Positions 8,905 through 17,877 of a stretch of 64,000 nucleotides of DNA are shown here, piece by piece; position 1 is the stretch's first letter; every line of letters begins with the position of its first letter. Under the pieces are notes generated by a model. That model was not told where the DNA came from. It was given only the letters and a program-made list of their open reading frames with translations, and searched no databases. A program made the translations under genes and the position numbers. Origin of the DNA: CBDFLD01 sp965249005 (GTDB taxonomy: Bacteria; Acidobacteriota; UBA6911); the NCBI GenBank assembly GCA_965249005.1, contig CBDFLD010000021.1, forward strand, positions 310,001 to 374,000, written 5' to 3'.

Positions 8905-11900
8905 GCCCTTCACCCTATACCGAGGACACCCTCGTCCAGCAGACCACCGCCGACTACCTCGAACAGCGGCTCGGCTGGCAATCGGTCTATGCCTATAACA
9001 CCGAGACCTTCGGATCGGACGGGACACTCGGGCGGGCGAATGATGGTGAGGTTGTGCTCACACGCTATCTCCGCGAGGCACTCGAAACCTACAATCCCGG
9101 CCTGCCCGATGGGGCTTACGAAAATGCGATCCGCGAGATCGTCCAGGTGAGTGCCGCACAATCGACGCTGCAGACCAACCTCGAAAAGCACTACCTCCTG
9201 CGCGACGGCGTGAAGGTCACGTACCGGGACCCACGCGGGGGCATGGAAACCCGGACGTTACGCGTGTTCGATTTCGACAATGCAGCGAACAATCACTTCC
9301 TCGCCGTGCGTGAGCTGTGGATCAAGGGACCGCTGTACCGCCGCCGCGCCGATATTGTCAGTTTCGTCAACGGCATCCCCCTGTTTTTCATGGAGCTGAA
9401 GAACATCCACCGGAACGTCCGCCGTGCGTATGACGAGAATCTTGCCGATTACAAAGACACCATTGCCCACATCTTTCACCACAACGCCTTCGTCGTGTTG
9501 GGCAATGGCGTCGATGCCCAAATCGGCAGTTACTCGGCCTCGTTTGAGTTTTTCCGCGAGTGGAAGCGTCTTGACGAAGACGAGCCCGGCGTCGTCGATA
9601 TGGAGACGCTTCTCAAGGGAATCTGCACGAAATCTAACTTTCTCGACCTCTTTGAAAACTTTGTTCTATTCGACGACAGCGGTGAGAAGCTGATCAAGGT
9701 TGTCGCTCAGAACCAGCAATATCTCGGCGTGAACCGCGCGATCCGTTCGGTCGAGGCGCGTCACGACGCCGACGGAAAGCTCGGTGTTTTCTGGCACACG
9801 CAAGGCGCGGGTAAATCGTATTCCATGGTGTTCTTCAGCCGGAAGGTACACCGCAAGCTCGGCGGCAATTTCACGTTTCTGGTGCTGTGCGACCGTGATG
9901 ACCTCGACAATCAGATCTACCGGACGTACGCCGGGTGCGGGGTCGTCGGAGAGCACGAAGAAGTGCGGGCCGACAGCGGCAAGCACCTGAAGCGTCTGCT
10001 CGGAGAGCACAAGGCCTACGTCTTCTCACTCATTCAGAAATTCAACGAGGACGTTCTGCCGGACGAGCCGTACTCGGACCGGAGCGATATCATCGTCGTT
10101 GTCGACGAGGCGCATCGGACGCAATACGGCCGTCTGGCACTCAACCAGCGTAACGCGCTTCCAAACGCTCTCTATATCGCGTTCACGGGCACGCCGCTGA
10201 TGAAGGATGATGAAATCACCCGGCGGATATTCGGCGACTATGTGTCCAGGTACGGGTTCCAGCGTGCGGTGGAAGATGGCGCAACGGTGCCGCTTTTCTA
10301 CGACGCTCGGGGCGAGAAGCTTGGCGTTGCCACGAACGAACTCAACCAGAAACTCGCCGAGAAGCTGGAGGAATTCGAGACCGTCGATATCGATGTCCAA
10401 CAGCGTCTGGAGCAAGAACTCAGGCGCGAATACCACATCATCACCGCCCCCGAGCGCCTCGACGCCATCGCCAGGGATTTCGTCACGCACTACTCGACTG
10501 CGTGGGAGAGCGGCAAGGCGATGTTCGTGGCCATCGACAAGATCACCGCCGTGAAGATGCACGAATCGATCACGAAATACTGGAACGAGCGCATCACCAA
10601 ACTCGAGGGCGAGCTTTCCGGCGCGATTGATGCCGAAGCGCGATTGATGCTGGAGTGGCAGCTCACCTGGATGAAGGAGACGAAGATTGCCGTCGTGGTG
10701 AGCGAGGGGCAGGGCGAGGTTGACAAGTTCCGTAAGTGGAACCTCGATATCAGGCCACACCGAAGACTAATCAAGGAAGGCTTCGAAACGGATGACGGAC
10801 AGCGGATCGATGTCGAAAGCGCTTTCAAGAAAGATGGCCATCCATTCCGCGTCGCCATTGTTTGTGCGATGTGGCTGACCGGATTCGACGTGAAGAGCCT
10901 TTCCACGCTCTATCTCGACAAGCCGCTTAGGGCGCATACGCTGATGCAGGCTATCGCGCGGGCGAACCGCGTTCATGAGGGAAAAAACAACGGTCTCATA
11001 GTGGACTATTGCGGCATTCTGAAGAACCTCCGCAGTGCACTCGCGACCTTCGCCGGGCACACCGGAGAAGAAGACGGCGGCACGTCGGACCCTCCTGCCA
11101 AGCCCCAGGAGGAATTGCTCGAAGAGCTTCTCGAATCCATCGACCTGGTGCGTTCGTTTCTTGCCTCGAAGGACTTCCGGCTTGAGGACATCATCGAAAA
11201 AAGCGGCTTCGAGCGAAACGCAGCAATCATCGCCGCCAAGGAGATCATCAACGAGAATGACGAAACGCGGAAGCATTTCGAGATCATGGCGCGCGCGGTG
11301 TTTCGGAAGTTCAAGGCGTGCCTGAACATATCGGGCATCAACGATTACCGCAGGGCTTATGACGCGATCAACATCATCTACAAGAGCCTCCAAGAGGACC
11401 GGGAACAGGCCGACATCTCCCACATCATCAGAGCACTGCACAAAATCGTCGGTGAGAGCATCAGCATCAGTGCAACTGAAGAAGACAAGGATGGGCGTCT
11501 CTATGACATCTCGGCCATCGACTTTGATCGGCTGCGCCAGGAGTTTGGGAAAAGCCCACAGAAGAACACGCAGGTGCAGAATCTAAAAGACGCAATCGAG
11601 AAACGCCTTGCTATGATGCTCGCGCAAAACCCTTTTAGGACGGATTTCCAGCAGCACTATGAGCAGCTTGTGGCTGGATACAATCAGGAAAAGGATCGGG
11701 TGACGATCGACCAGACATTCGAGGAGTTACTGAAATTCGTCGACGATCTCGACGAGGAACAGGAGCGCGCCGTTCGGGAAGGCCTCGACGAGGCGACGCT
11801 GGCGCTGTTCGACGTACTGAAGAAGGACAAGCTCACGCCAGCTGATATCAAACGCATCAAAACGGTTGCGATAGAACTCCATGCGAAGCTCCAAGGGGAC

Positions 11901-12098
11901 CTAGCCCGCATCCGTGATTGGCAAAACAAGGAAGCGACTCGGGACCGCGTGAAGCAGACAATTTACGACTTTCTCTACAGCGATGAGACGGGGCTACCCA
12001 CTGTGTATTCCGAGGCCGAGATCACCGTAAAGTCGGACATGGTCTTTGGACATCTTCTCTACCAACAGCAACAAGGAGTGGCGTTGGCTGTGATGTGA
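8901..12098 (+). CDS. hsdR: Type I restriction-modification endonuclease subunit HsdR
   Basis: The ATG at 8901 overlaps the preceding stop (ATGA), giving 1065 residues. The N-terminal nuclease domain shows the PD-(D/E)xK pattern as D151 and E165-L-K167 (ADIVSFVNG then FMELK). The SF2 motor follows: Walker A QGAGKS at 301-306, DEAH at 402-405, GFDVKSLSTLYLDKPL and QAIARANR in the second RecA domain. The C-terminal part is helical. HsdR translocates and cuts unmodified DNA as part of the R2M2S complex. The frame is complete. With hsdM split, the complex would probably not assemble, which would also spare the host from cutting without methylation. Confidence 0.94.
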   Translation: MSPSPYTEDTLVQQTTADYLEQRLGWQSVYAYNTETFGSDGTLGRANDGEVVLTRYLREALETYNPGLPDGAYENAIREIVQVSAAQSTLQTNLEKHYLLRDGVKVTYRDPRGGMETRTLRVFDFDNAANNHFLAVRELWIKGPLYRRRADIVSFVNGIPLFFMELKNIHRNVRRAYDENLADYKDTIAHIFHHNAFVVLGNGVDAQIGSYSASFEFFREWKRLDEDEPGVVDMETLLKGICTKSNFLDLFENFVLFDDSGEKLIKVVAQNQQYLGVNRAIRSVEARHDADGKLGVFWHTQGAGKSYSMVFFSRKVHRKLGGNFTFLVLCDRDDLDNQIYRTYAGCGVVGEHEEVRADSGKHLKRLLGEHKAYVFSLIQKFNEDVLPDEPYSDRSDIIVVVDEAHRTQYGRLALNQRNALPNALYIAFTGTPLMKDDEITRRIFGDYVSRYGFQRAVEDGATVPLFYDARGEKLGVATNELNQKLAEKLEEFETVDIDVQQRLEQELRREYHIITAPERLDAIARDFVTHYSTAWESGKAMFVAIDKITAVKMHESITKYWNERITKLEGELSGAIDAEARLMLEWQLTWMKETKIAVVVSEGQGEVDKFRKWNLDIRPHRRLIKEGFETDDGQRIDVESAFKKDGHPFRVAIVCAMWLTGFDVKSLSTLYLDKPLRAHTLMQAIARANRVHEGKNNGLIVDYCGILKNLRSALATFAGHTGEEDGGTSDPPAKPQEELLEELLESIDLVRSFLASKDFRLEDIIEKSGFERNAAIIAAKEIINENDETRKHFEIMARAVFRKFKACLNISGINDYRRAYDAINIIYKSLQEDREQADISHIIRALHKIVGESISISATEEDKDGRLYDISAIDFDRLRQEFGKSPQKNTQVQNLKDAIEKRLAMMLAQNPFRTDFQQHYEQLVAGYNQEKDRVTIDQTFEELLKFVDDLDEEQERAVREGLDEATLALFDVLKKDKLTPADIKRIKTVAIELHAKLQGDLARIRDWQNKEATRDRVKQTIYDFLYSDETGLPTVYSEAEITVKSDMVFGHLLYQQQQGVALAVM

Positions 12099-12301
12099 AC
12101 TCTCTCAATAGGCCACACAGCAATTGACTTGGCGGCAGATCCACAAGGTCTACCGAATGCCGGAACCATCGCTGCTGCTGAACCGATATTCTCGCTGCAA
12201 TTATGCGCCGACGCACAGGAAAGAATTTTTAGGAATAGATTCTGAACTAATGGTTTTATGAATCGGGTAACGAAGGGCAATAAGCAGGAGCTGCACTTGA
12301 G
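12099..12301. other. Spacer after hsdR
   Basis: These 203 bases separate hsdR from the SIR2-like gene. They are more AT-rich towards the 3' side. I see no open frame, repeat or clear terminator. A promoter for the SIR2-like gene could lie here, but I cannot point to convincing boxes. Confidence 0.4.
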
Positions 12302-12715
12302 ATGCGTTTCCTTCCAGACGGACTGACCATTCCTGACGAATTGCTTGAGGGCCGCGATCAAGGAAGAGTAGTGTTCCTGTGCGGTGCGGGTGTTTCTTAT
12401 CCCGCTGGAATGCCGAACTTCCTGGAGTTGGCAACGTATGTAGTCAAAGAGCTGGGTACACCGCCAGACGCGCCATCACGCTCCGTGCTTTCGATGTGGG
12501 AAAACGAAAACAATGTGCCAACAAGCGCACGTCCTCCGGTCGATCAGATATTCAATCTGCTTCAGCAGGAATACGCGGCGGGCGAGATTGACTACCTGAT
12601 TGCTAAGCGGCTGAAAACGAAGCCTGGGGCTTGCATCTCGACGCACAAGACGATCTTACGGTTGTCCAAAGGCACTGACGGCAAGCCTCAGATTGTCACC
12701 ACAAACTTCGACCTT
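12302..12715 (+). pseudogene. SIR2-like protein, truncated by an IS6 remnant
   Basis: The start is the ATG at 12302. The N-terminal 138 residues show a SIR2-like NAD-binding fold: FLCGAGVSYPAGMPNF (residues 20-35) and IVTTNFD (near 131-137). SIR2-like domains of this kind occur in anti-phage proteins that deplete NAD+. The native sequence ends at about 12715; the frame runs on to 12925 only by reading antisense through an IS6 fragment, so the later residues are artefactual. The GAGxS and TTNFD motifs remain but the rest of the domain and any C-terminal sensor are gone. Its place next to a restriction operon suggests a former defence island. Confidence 0.75.
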
Positions 12716-12870
12716 ATCCCGATAGCTCAGAGTGAACCTGGCATAGAGCCAAACGGCGCGTCGAATGATTTCCGGTGGAAAGCGGTGACGTTTGAAGGAG
12801 ATGGTGTCCATCCCAAAAGGCTACACCGAAATCACCAGATCGAGATTAGAGCACTTAACGTGACAATGCC
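12716..12870 (-). mobile_element. IS6-family remnant: inverted repeat and first 32 transposase codons
   Basis: Read on the minus strand from 12870, the segment starts with the 16-base end GGCATTGTCACGTTAA, shared with the copies at 17878 and 20843. About 60 bases later an ATG at 12811-12809 opens MDTISFKRHRFPPEIIRR, continuing to AVWLYARFTLSYRD, the usual N-terminus of an IS6 transposase. It stops matching at about 12716, where SIR2-like sequence begins. No 8-bp target duplication is seen between this end and the 17878 end. Confidence 0.85.
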
Positions 12871-12876
12871 CTCCGG

Positions 12877-13578
12877 TCAGGTCACCCTTGCCGACAGTTC
12901 CTTGAGAATCGGATTGAGAATTTGATTGAGCCGAGTAAAGCGATGAGGATCAGACAACATCTGGCCGGGACTCTGAATGAATGGCCTGTCCGCCGTCAGT
13001 TCATTAGCACATCCGTGAACGAGGGCCTCAAGAGTCTCCTGGGTGGTCTCAAGATGAAATTGAAGCCCAAGGACTCGGTCGCCATAGACAAAGGCTTGGT
13101 TCTCACAGGCTTGACTGCTTGCCAAATGAAGAGCTCCTTGGGGCAGGTCGAAGGTTTCCCCATGCCAATGAAAAACCTCGACTTGCGGAGGAATGAGTCT
13201 CCCCAGTTCATGACTCGTCGCCTTTTCAGAAAGATCGATTGGAAACCAGCCGATCTCTGGCTCGGAGTTCTTGTAAACCTTGGAGCCCAGAACGTCTGCG
13301 ATGAGCTGGCTTCCGAGACAAACCCCCAGGATGGGCTTCCCGGTTGCGATGGCCTGACCGATGAGGTCCTTTTCCGCTTTGAGCCATGAATACTTCGACT
13401 CGTCATGGGCACTCATTGGACCTCCCATCACAATCAGCCAGTCAATATCGTTGATGGAGGGAAGCGGTTCATTTCGATAAAGCTCGGTGAGGCTAACTTG
13501 CCATTCACGCTCCTTGAGCCAAGGAAGAATGGCCCCCAGACCCTCGAAGGGAACATGTTTTAAGTAGTGAACTCTCAT
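12877..13578 (-). CDS. Class I glutamine amidotransferase-like protein
   Basis: The 233-residue protein has the class I glutamine amidotransferase (GATase1) fold seen in GMP-synthase-like stand-alone proteins. The nucleophile elbow is GVCLGSQ (Cys near residue 88), with HWHGE and the catalytic His in LQFHLE near residue 174. Such proteins release ammonia from glutamine or act as gamma-glutamyl hydrolases; the substrate of stand-alone members is often unknown. The stop lies only six bases from the IS6 terminal repeat at 12870. The frame is intact. There is no synthase partner nearby. Confidence 0.85.
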   Translation of the reverse strand: MRVHYLKHVPFEGLGAILPWLKEREWQVSLTELYRNEPLPSINDIDWLIVMGGPMSAHDESKYSWLKAEKDLIGQAIATGKPILGVCLGSQLIADVLGSKVYKNSEPEIGWFPIDLSEKATSHELGRLIPPQVEVFHWHGETFDLPQGALHLASSQACENQAFVYGDRVLGLQFHLETTQETLEALVHGCANELTADRPFIQSPGQMLSDPHRFTRLNQILNPILKELSARVT

Positions 13579-13848
13579 ATCAGTGATTCGTCTGTCCCGA
13601 TGGGCTGAAAGCTACCATACGTAGCCGATCAACATTGCACAAAGCTATTGCCAATCAAATCCATTCTGCAATACCGTTTCGCAACGCCCAAGCCCTTGAA
13701 AACCCGTCGGGCGCTGGCCCGTTGCGTAATCGCTCCTTTGCGCACGGCAGCGTCCAGATCTTGCACAGCTTGCCACCGAAAATCCACCGGGCCTGAGCCG
13801 ATCCGAGGTCTAATCTCGCATACCTCTGTAGAAGGAGGTGCCGCGACG

Positions 13849-14067
13849 ATGAAACCATGCCGGATTCAAGCAATCTCTCTGATCCTGGCAGGGAGGCTCT
13901 TACTTTATATGAGTCCAACAACGGCTTGCCGGAAACGGAGTCCTTCCGCCGTGGCCACGGCGGTTTGGGGTCTCGCGGGAGTCTTTCTGCTGATAGAAAT
14001 TCCCGCTTGTGTTGATGGTTTCCTTCGCCGTCCCGCCTGTGGGAAAATTGCCGGATTAAGGGCTTGA
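13849..14067 (+). CDS. Small membrane protein (72 residues)
   Basis: A strong ribosome binding site, GAAGGAGGT at 13831-13839, precedes the ATG at 13849, which decides the start within a longer open frame. The product has a hydrophobic N-terminal segment (ISLILAGRLLLYMSP) that may be a signal or anchor and a second one (AVWGLAGVFLLIEIP). No family is recognised. It lies between the amidotransferase and the WD40 protein gene and ends about 80 bases before the latter's start. Confidence 0.45.
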   Translation: MKPCRIQAISLILAGRLLLYMSPTTACRKRSPSAVATAVWGLAGVFLLIEIPACVDGFLRRPACGKIAGLRA

Positions 14068-14145
14068 CAATGGGGTGGGAAATCGGTGCACAAAATCCTA
14101 AGAGCAGAGAGCGGCCTTACTCCATTTTTGGCTGAACCAGCACAC

Positions 14146-17100
14146 ATGAGATCGAAGACCAGGATCCTCCTTCGCACACTGACGGTGACGGCTTTGATGC
14201 TGGGTGCAGCGCGGCCGATCAGTTCGCAGGAGTTCACTCCTCCCGTTCCCTTGCTCGAGATGACCGGTCATCGTGGCGTAGTGCGATTTCTTCAGTATTT
14301 GCCACCGGATGGCCGCAACATTCTCTCACTGTCAGGCCACTCCTTGATCGTCTGGGACTCGAAGTCTGGCGAGGAGGTCATCCGGCTTGCTGACGGAGAG
14401 CCGATCTTTTCCTTCGCCGCCGCCGGCGATCGTGTATACGTTGCGACTTCTTCCAGCGCCCGCATCCTCGATACCTCGACAGCCGAGGTTGTGCTCGAAT
14501 TCGATCCGCAGCAGCGTCCTCGGTTGCTTGGGCCTGTCTGGTCCCCCGTAGGGGACCTTATCGCGTCACAAGAACGCGGAGCTGTGAATGTTTGGGATTC
14601 AGCAAGCGGAGAGTTGCTGCACAGCTTTGGGGGACTTTCCACTACCACCCCGTATCACGTCCGTTGGTCGCCTGAGGGAACGCGTCTGGCCGTTCTTGAG
14701 TTTGCCGGCGCACTCAAAGTATGGCGGGTCGAAGATGGCGAGGAGATTTCCGCCTTCCAGGCCCACGATCCGATACCCGGACCTCTTGCGAGCAGGCTGG
14801 TCTGGTCTCCCGACGGCAGCCTTCTTGCCACATACGCCAACGATGGCTTGGTGAAGATATGGGATACGGAGCAATGGAGATTGGTGCACGCGCTGGAAAA
14901 CGAAGGGGACATTTTACTCAACTCCTTAAGCCCGATCGATATCGCGGTTTTCTCACCTGACGGCAAGCGCATCGCGGTAGGACAAGGGTCGTCGTTGCGC
15001 GTGTGGGATACTGGGACCGGCCGACAACTGGTCCACTGGCACCCCTTTCCGGAGTCTCCTTACGTACCCCATTTCGGATCCATCACCGATTTAGCCTTTT
15101 CGCCGGAAGGGCGTTACCTCGCCAGCGTGGGACTGGACCGAACTGCGAAGGTCTGGGACGTCGAAACGGGAATGCAGTTGCTGGATATCGACATCTTTCT
15201 CAACTACGTCTTGACCGTGGATTGGTCCTGGGACGGGAGCCAATTCGCGACTGCCGGTGCTGACGGCAGGGCAATCATCTGGGAGAGAGCCACAGGTCGG
15301 GAAGTGGCCCGCTTCGAGGGCCACCAACGCGGAACAGTGCTCTCGCTGGATTACTCGCCCGATGGGACCCACATCGTCACTTCGGGTAGAGACGGCTCTG
15401 TCAGGGTCTGGGACGCAGAGACGGGCGTTCAACTCTACGAGTTGCCGGAACGCGTTGAACCGGTTTCTCGCTTGAGGCCGCCCAGACGCCCCGTCGAACA
15501 TGTGTCGTATTCCCCCCGTGGAGACCGCTTTCTTACGATCTCGGATTCGCAGTCCTTCAATGTACTCGAACTCTGGGACCATGCAACACAGGGCGGAACC
15601 GGGGTTACACTCGCCAGCCAAGTCCGTTCCGCAACCTGGTCCCCGGATGGCCGACGCATCGCCGCGGCGAGCTCCTCTTTCATCACGGTCTGGGACCTTG
15701 ACAATATCGAATCGGAGCCGCTGGAACTCGATCCGGCCAGGGGAGCGGAGTACACGGGGTACAGACATGTGTCCTGGTCCTACGACGGAGTACGCTTGCT
15801 GATTGCTTCGAACAACGGAGCAACAATTTTAGATTGGGCGTCGGGTGAAATCCTGCACTCCCTGACTGTCGAAAAGGGCGCCGTCTACGTGGAAGAATCC
15901 CCTGATGGCTCGTTGCTGCTCACCATTGACGGACAGTTTCCCGAACGCAGGGTCCAGGTGTGGAACGCAAAAACAGGCGCAGAGCTTGCCGACCTGGAGA
16001 CAGCCGGTAGACGGGGCGGCGCAAGATTCTCCCCGGACGGCAGACGAGTGGTGACGTACGACGGACGCAACCGCGTGTTGCGCGTCTGGGACGCCCGTAC
16101 CGGTGGGGAACTGCTCACGTTGGAAGGACAGAGAGTACTGTATTCATCTTTTTCCTATGCTGCATTCTCCCAGGATGGGCTGCGCCTGGCAGGTGTGAGT
16201 CCAGACGGGACAACCTGGATGTGGGATGCCCTGACCGGCGATTTGCTGACGATTCTCCCAGGCGGCGGCGGGCGCGGCAGCGGCATTGTGTTCTCGCCTG
16301 ACGATCCCCGGATCGCCAGCTTCGGAGCCGGAGGCGCCAAAGTATGGTCGGTTGGGGTCCCGTTTCGCGAGCGTACCCTGGACTTTGCGCATTTCGCCAA
16401 TGGGACCGGCATCACCTCCGGGATCGTGCTCGTGAATGTGGCCCCCCATCCGATCCGGCCCGCCCTCCACTTCTACGACCAGGAAGGCGGACCCATTGCC
16501 GTCCGGTCGGTGGTGGATGTCACACCGGATCTGGAGATCCTGGAAGACGGTGCCCTGAGCGTGCGGACGGCCATGGAACCGTTAGGCGAACTCACGATCT
16601 CAACCCACGGCCGTGGGGAGGTGGTGAGCGGATCAGTGAAGGTGGTCTCGGACGGTCCCATCGGCGGGGTCCTGCGCTTCGGCCTGCCCGGCATCGGAGT
16701 GGCCGGAGTGGGAGCCAGCCCACCCGTGAGGGATGTCATCTTCCCCGCTCGCCGCCGGGGCGGACTCAGCACGGCGGCGGCGATCCACAACCTGGGAGAG
16801 GAAGCCCTGGGGGTGAGTTGCCGGTTGATGAGCGGGGGCATTGTGCTCGAAGAGGTGGCCATCCCGCTGGAGGTCAACGGACAGGAAGCCCGGTACATCG
16901 AGGAGTTGTTTCCTCGCACCGATACGTCCGATTTCGTGGGGTCGGTGCGCTGCACCGCGCCGGGGATGTTCACCGGAATCGCGGTGGAGCTGGATGCCGG
17001 TAACCGCATCTTCACCACGCTGCCGGTGATGCCGGTGAGCCAGGGACGAGGCGGGGAGACGACCCTGGACTTTGCGCATTTTGCCAATGGGAAGGGCATC

Positions 17101-17790
17101 ACCTCCAGCCTGGTGTTCGTAAATGTGTCCGGCCCGCGTCGTGTCGGGCCGTTTACCCTGGCCGGCCAGCCGATCCGGCCTGCCCTCTATTTTTACGATA
17201 AAGGGGGCCGTCCCATTGCGGCGGAATCGGTGGTGGATATCACGGGAGATTTGGAGGTAACAGAAGATGGAGCCCTGAGCGTTCAGACGGAGATGGAGCC
17301 CATGGGAGAACTCACGATTTCGACCCACGGCCGTGGGGAGGTGGTGAGCGGATCAGTGAAGGTGGTCTCGGACGGCCCCATCGGCGGGGTCCTGCGCTTT
17401 GGCCTGCCCGGCATCGGGGTGGCCGGGGTGGGAGCCAGCCAACCCGTAAGGGACGCCATCTTCCCGGCCCGCCGCCAGGCGGGGGAAATCAGCACCGCGG
17501 CGGCGGTCCACAACCTGGGAGAAGAAGCGATGGTGGTGAGTTGCCAATTGATGAAAGACGGCGCCGTTCTCGAAGAAGAGGAGATCCCTCTGGAGGCCAA
17601 CGGGCAGGACGCCCAGTACATCGAGCAGATGTTCACAAACGCCGATATGTCTGATTTCGTGGGGTCGGTGCGCTGCACCGCGCCAGGGGAGGGGATGTTC
17701 ACCGGAGTGGCCGTGGAACTCGATGCCAACAACCAGCTCTTTACAACACTGCCGGTAGTGCCGGTGACAGAGAGGATGGATCGGGAATAG
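14146..17790 (+). CDS. Secreted WD40-repeat protein with duplicated C-terminal domain
   Basis: The ATG at 14146 is preferred over 14086 because it opens a signal peptide (MRSKTRILLRTLTVTALMLG...). The 1214-residue product begins with about 14 WD40-like repeats (VWD and IWD ends, for example FSPDGKRIAVGQGSSLRVWD), which likely form one or two beta-propellers up to residue 740. Two copies of a roughly 230-residue beta-rich domain follow (about 744-970 and 973-1214), each opening TLDFAHFANG and containing GVLRFGLPGIGVAGVGAS. The domain has no name known to me. An extracytoplasmic binding or scaffold role is likely. No kinase or partner gene is adjacent. Confidence 0.82.
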   Translation: MRSKTRILLRTLTVTALMLGAARPISSQEFTPPVPLLEMTGHRGVVRFLQYLPPDGRNILSLSGHSLIVWDSKSGEEVIRLADGEPIFSFAAAGDRVYVATSSSARILDTSTAEVVLEFDPQQRPRLLGPVWSPVGDLIASQERGAVNVWDSASGELLHSFGGLSTTTPYHVRWSPEGTRLAVLEFAGALKVWRVEDGEEISAFQAHDPIPGPLASRLVWSPDGSLLATYANDGLVKIWDTEQWRLVHALENEGDILLNSLSPIDIAVFSPDGKRIAVGQGSSLRVWDTGTGRQLVHWHPFPESPYVPHFGSITDLAFSPEGRYLASVGLDRTAKVWDVETGMQLLDIDIFLNYVLTVDWSWDGSQFATAGADGRAIIWERATGREVARFEGHQRGTVLSLDYSPDGTHIVTSGRDGSVRVWDAETGVQLYELPERVEPVSRLRPPRRPVEHVSYSPRGDRFLTISDSQSFNVLELWDHATQGGTGVTLASQVRSATWSPDGRRIAAASSSFITVWDLDNIESEPLELDPARGAEYTGYRHVSWSYDGVRLLIASNNGATILDWASGEILHSLTVEKGAVYVEESPDGSLLLTIDGQFPERRVQVWNAKTGAELADLETAGRRGGARFSPDGRRVVTYDGRNRVLRVWDARTGGELLTLEGQRVLYSSFSYAAFSQDGLRLAGVSPDGTTWMWDALTGDLLTILPGGGGRGSGIVFSPDDPRIASFGAGGAKVWSVGVPFRERTLDFAHFANGTGITSGIVLVNVAPHPIRPALHFYDQEGGPIAVRSVVDVTPDLEILEDGALSVRTAMEPLGELTISTHGRGEVVSGSVKVVSDGPIGGVLRFGLPGIGVAGVGASPPVRDVIFPARRRGGLSTAAAIHNLGEEALGVSCRLMSGGIVLEEVAIPLEVNGQEARYIEELFPRTDTSDFVGSVRCTAPGMFTGIAVELDAGNRIFTTLPVMPVSQGRGGETTLDFAHFANGKGITSSLVFVNVSGPRRVGPFTLAGQPIRPALYFYDKGGRPIAAESVVDITGDLEVTEDGALSVQTEMEPMGELTISTHGRGEVVSGSVKVVSDGPIGGVLRFGLPGIGVAGVGASQPVRDAIFPARRQAGEISTAAAVHNLGEEAMVVSCQLMKDGAVLEEEEIPLEANGQDAQYIEQMFTNADMSDFVGSVRCTAPGEGMFTGVAVELDANNQLFTTLPVVPVTERMDRE
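16375..17770 (+). repeat. Long tandem duplication inside the WD40 gene
   Basis: Two copies of about 690 bp encode the repeated C-terminal domain, starting at 16375 and 17062. The stretch around 16600-16725 is nearly identical at DNA level to 17320-17445, while the flanks have diverged and the second copy carries an extra segment near 17129-17160. This suggests an old duplication with later gene conversion or strong constraint on the central part. Confidence 0.8.
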
Positions 17791-17877
17791 ACGGAAGAGG
17801 GCACAGGTGTCCTCGCTGCTTCTCGTACTTGGGGCCACCTCACAAAATGGAAAAACTCGTGCGCTAAGAGCCATCAG

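Noticed and set aside
12716..12925. C-terminal extension of the SIR2-like frame
   Set aside because: These residues are an antisense reading of the IS6 transposase start and terminal repeat, so they are not native protein.
13648..14067. 139-residue frame starting at 13648
   Set aside because: No ribosome site and a basic non-protein-like N-terminus; the internal ATG at 13849 with a strong ribosome site is favoured.
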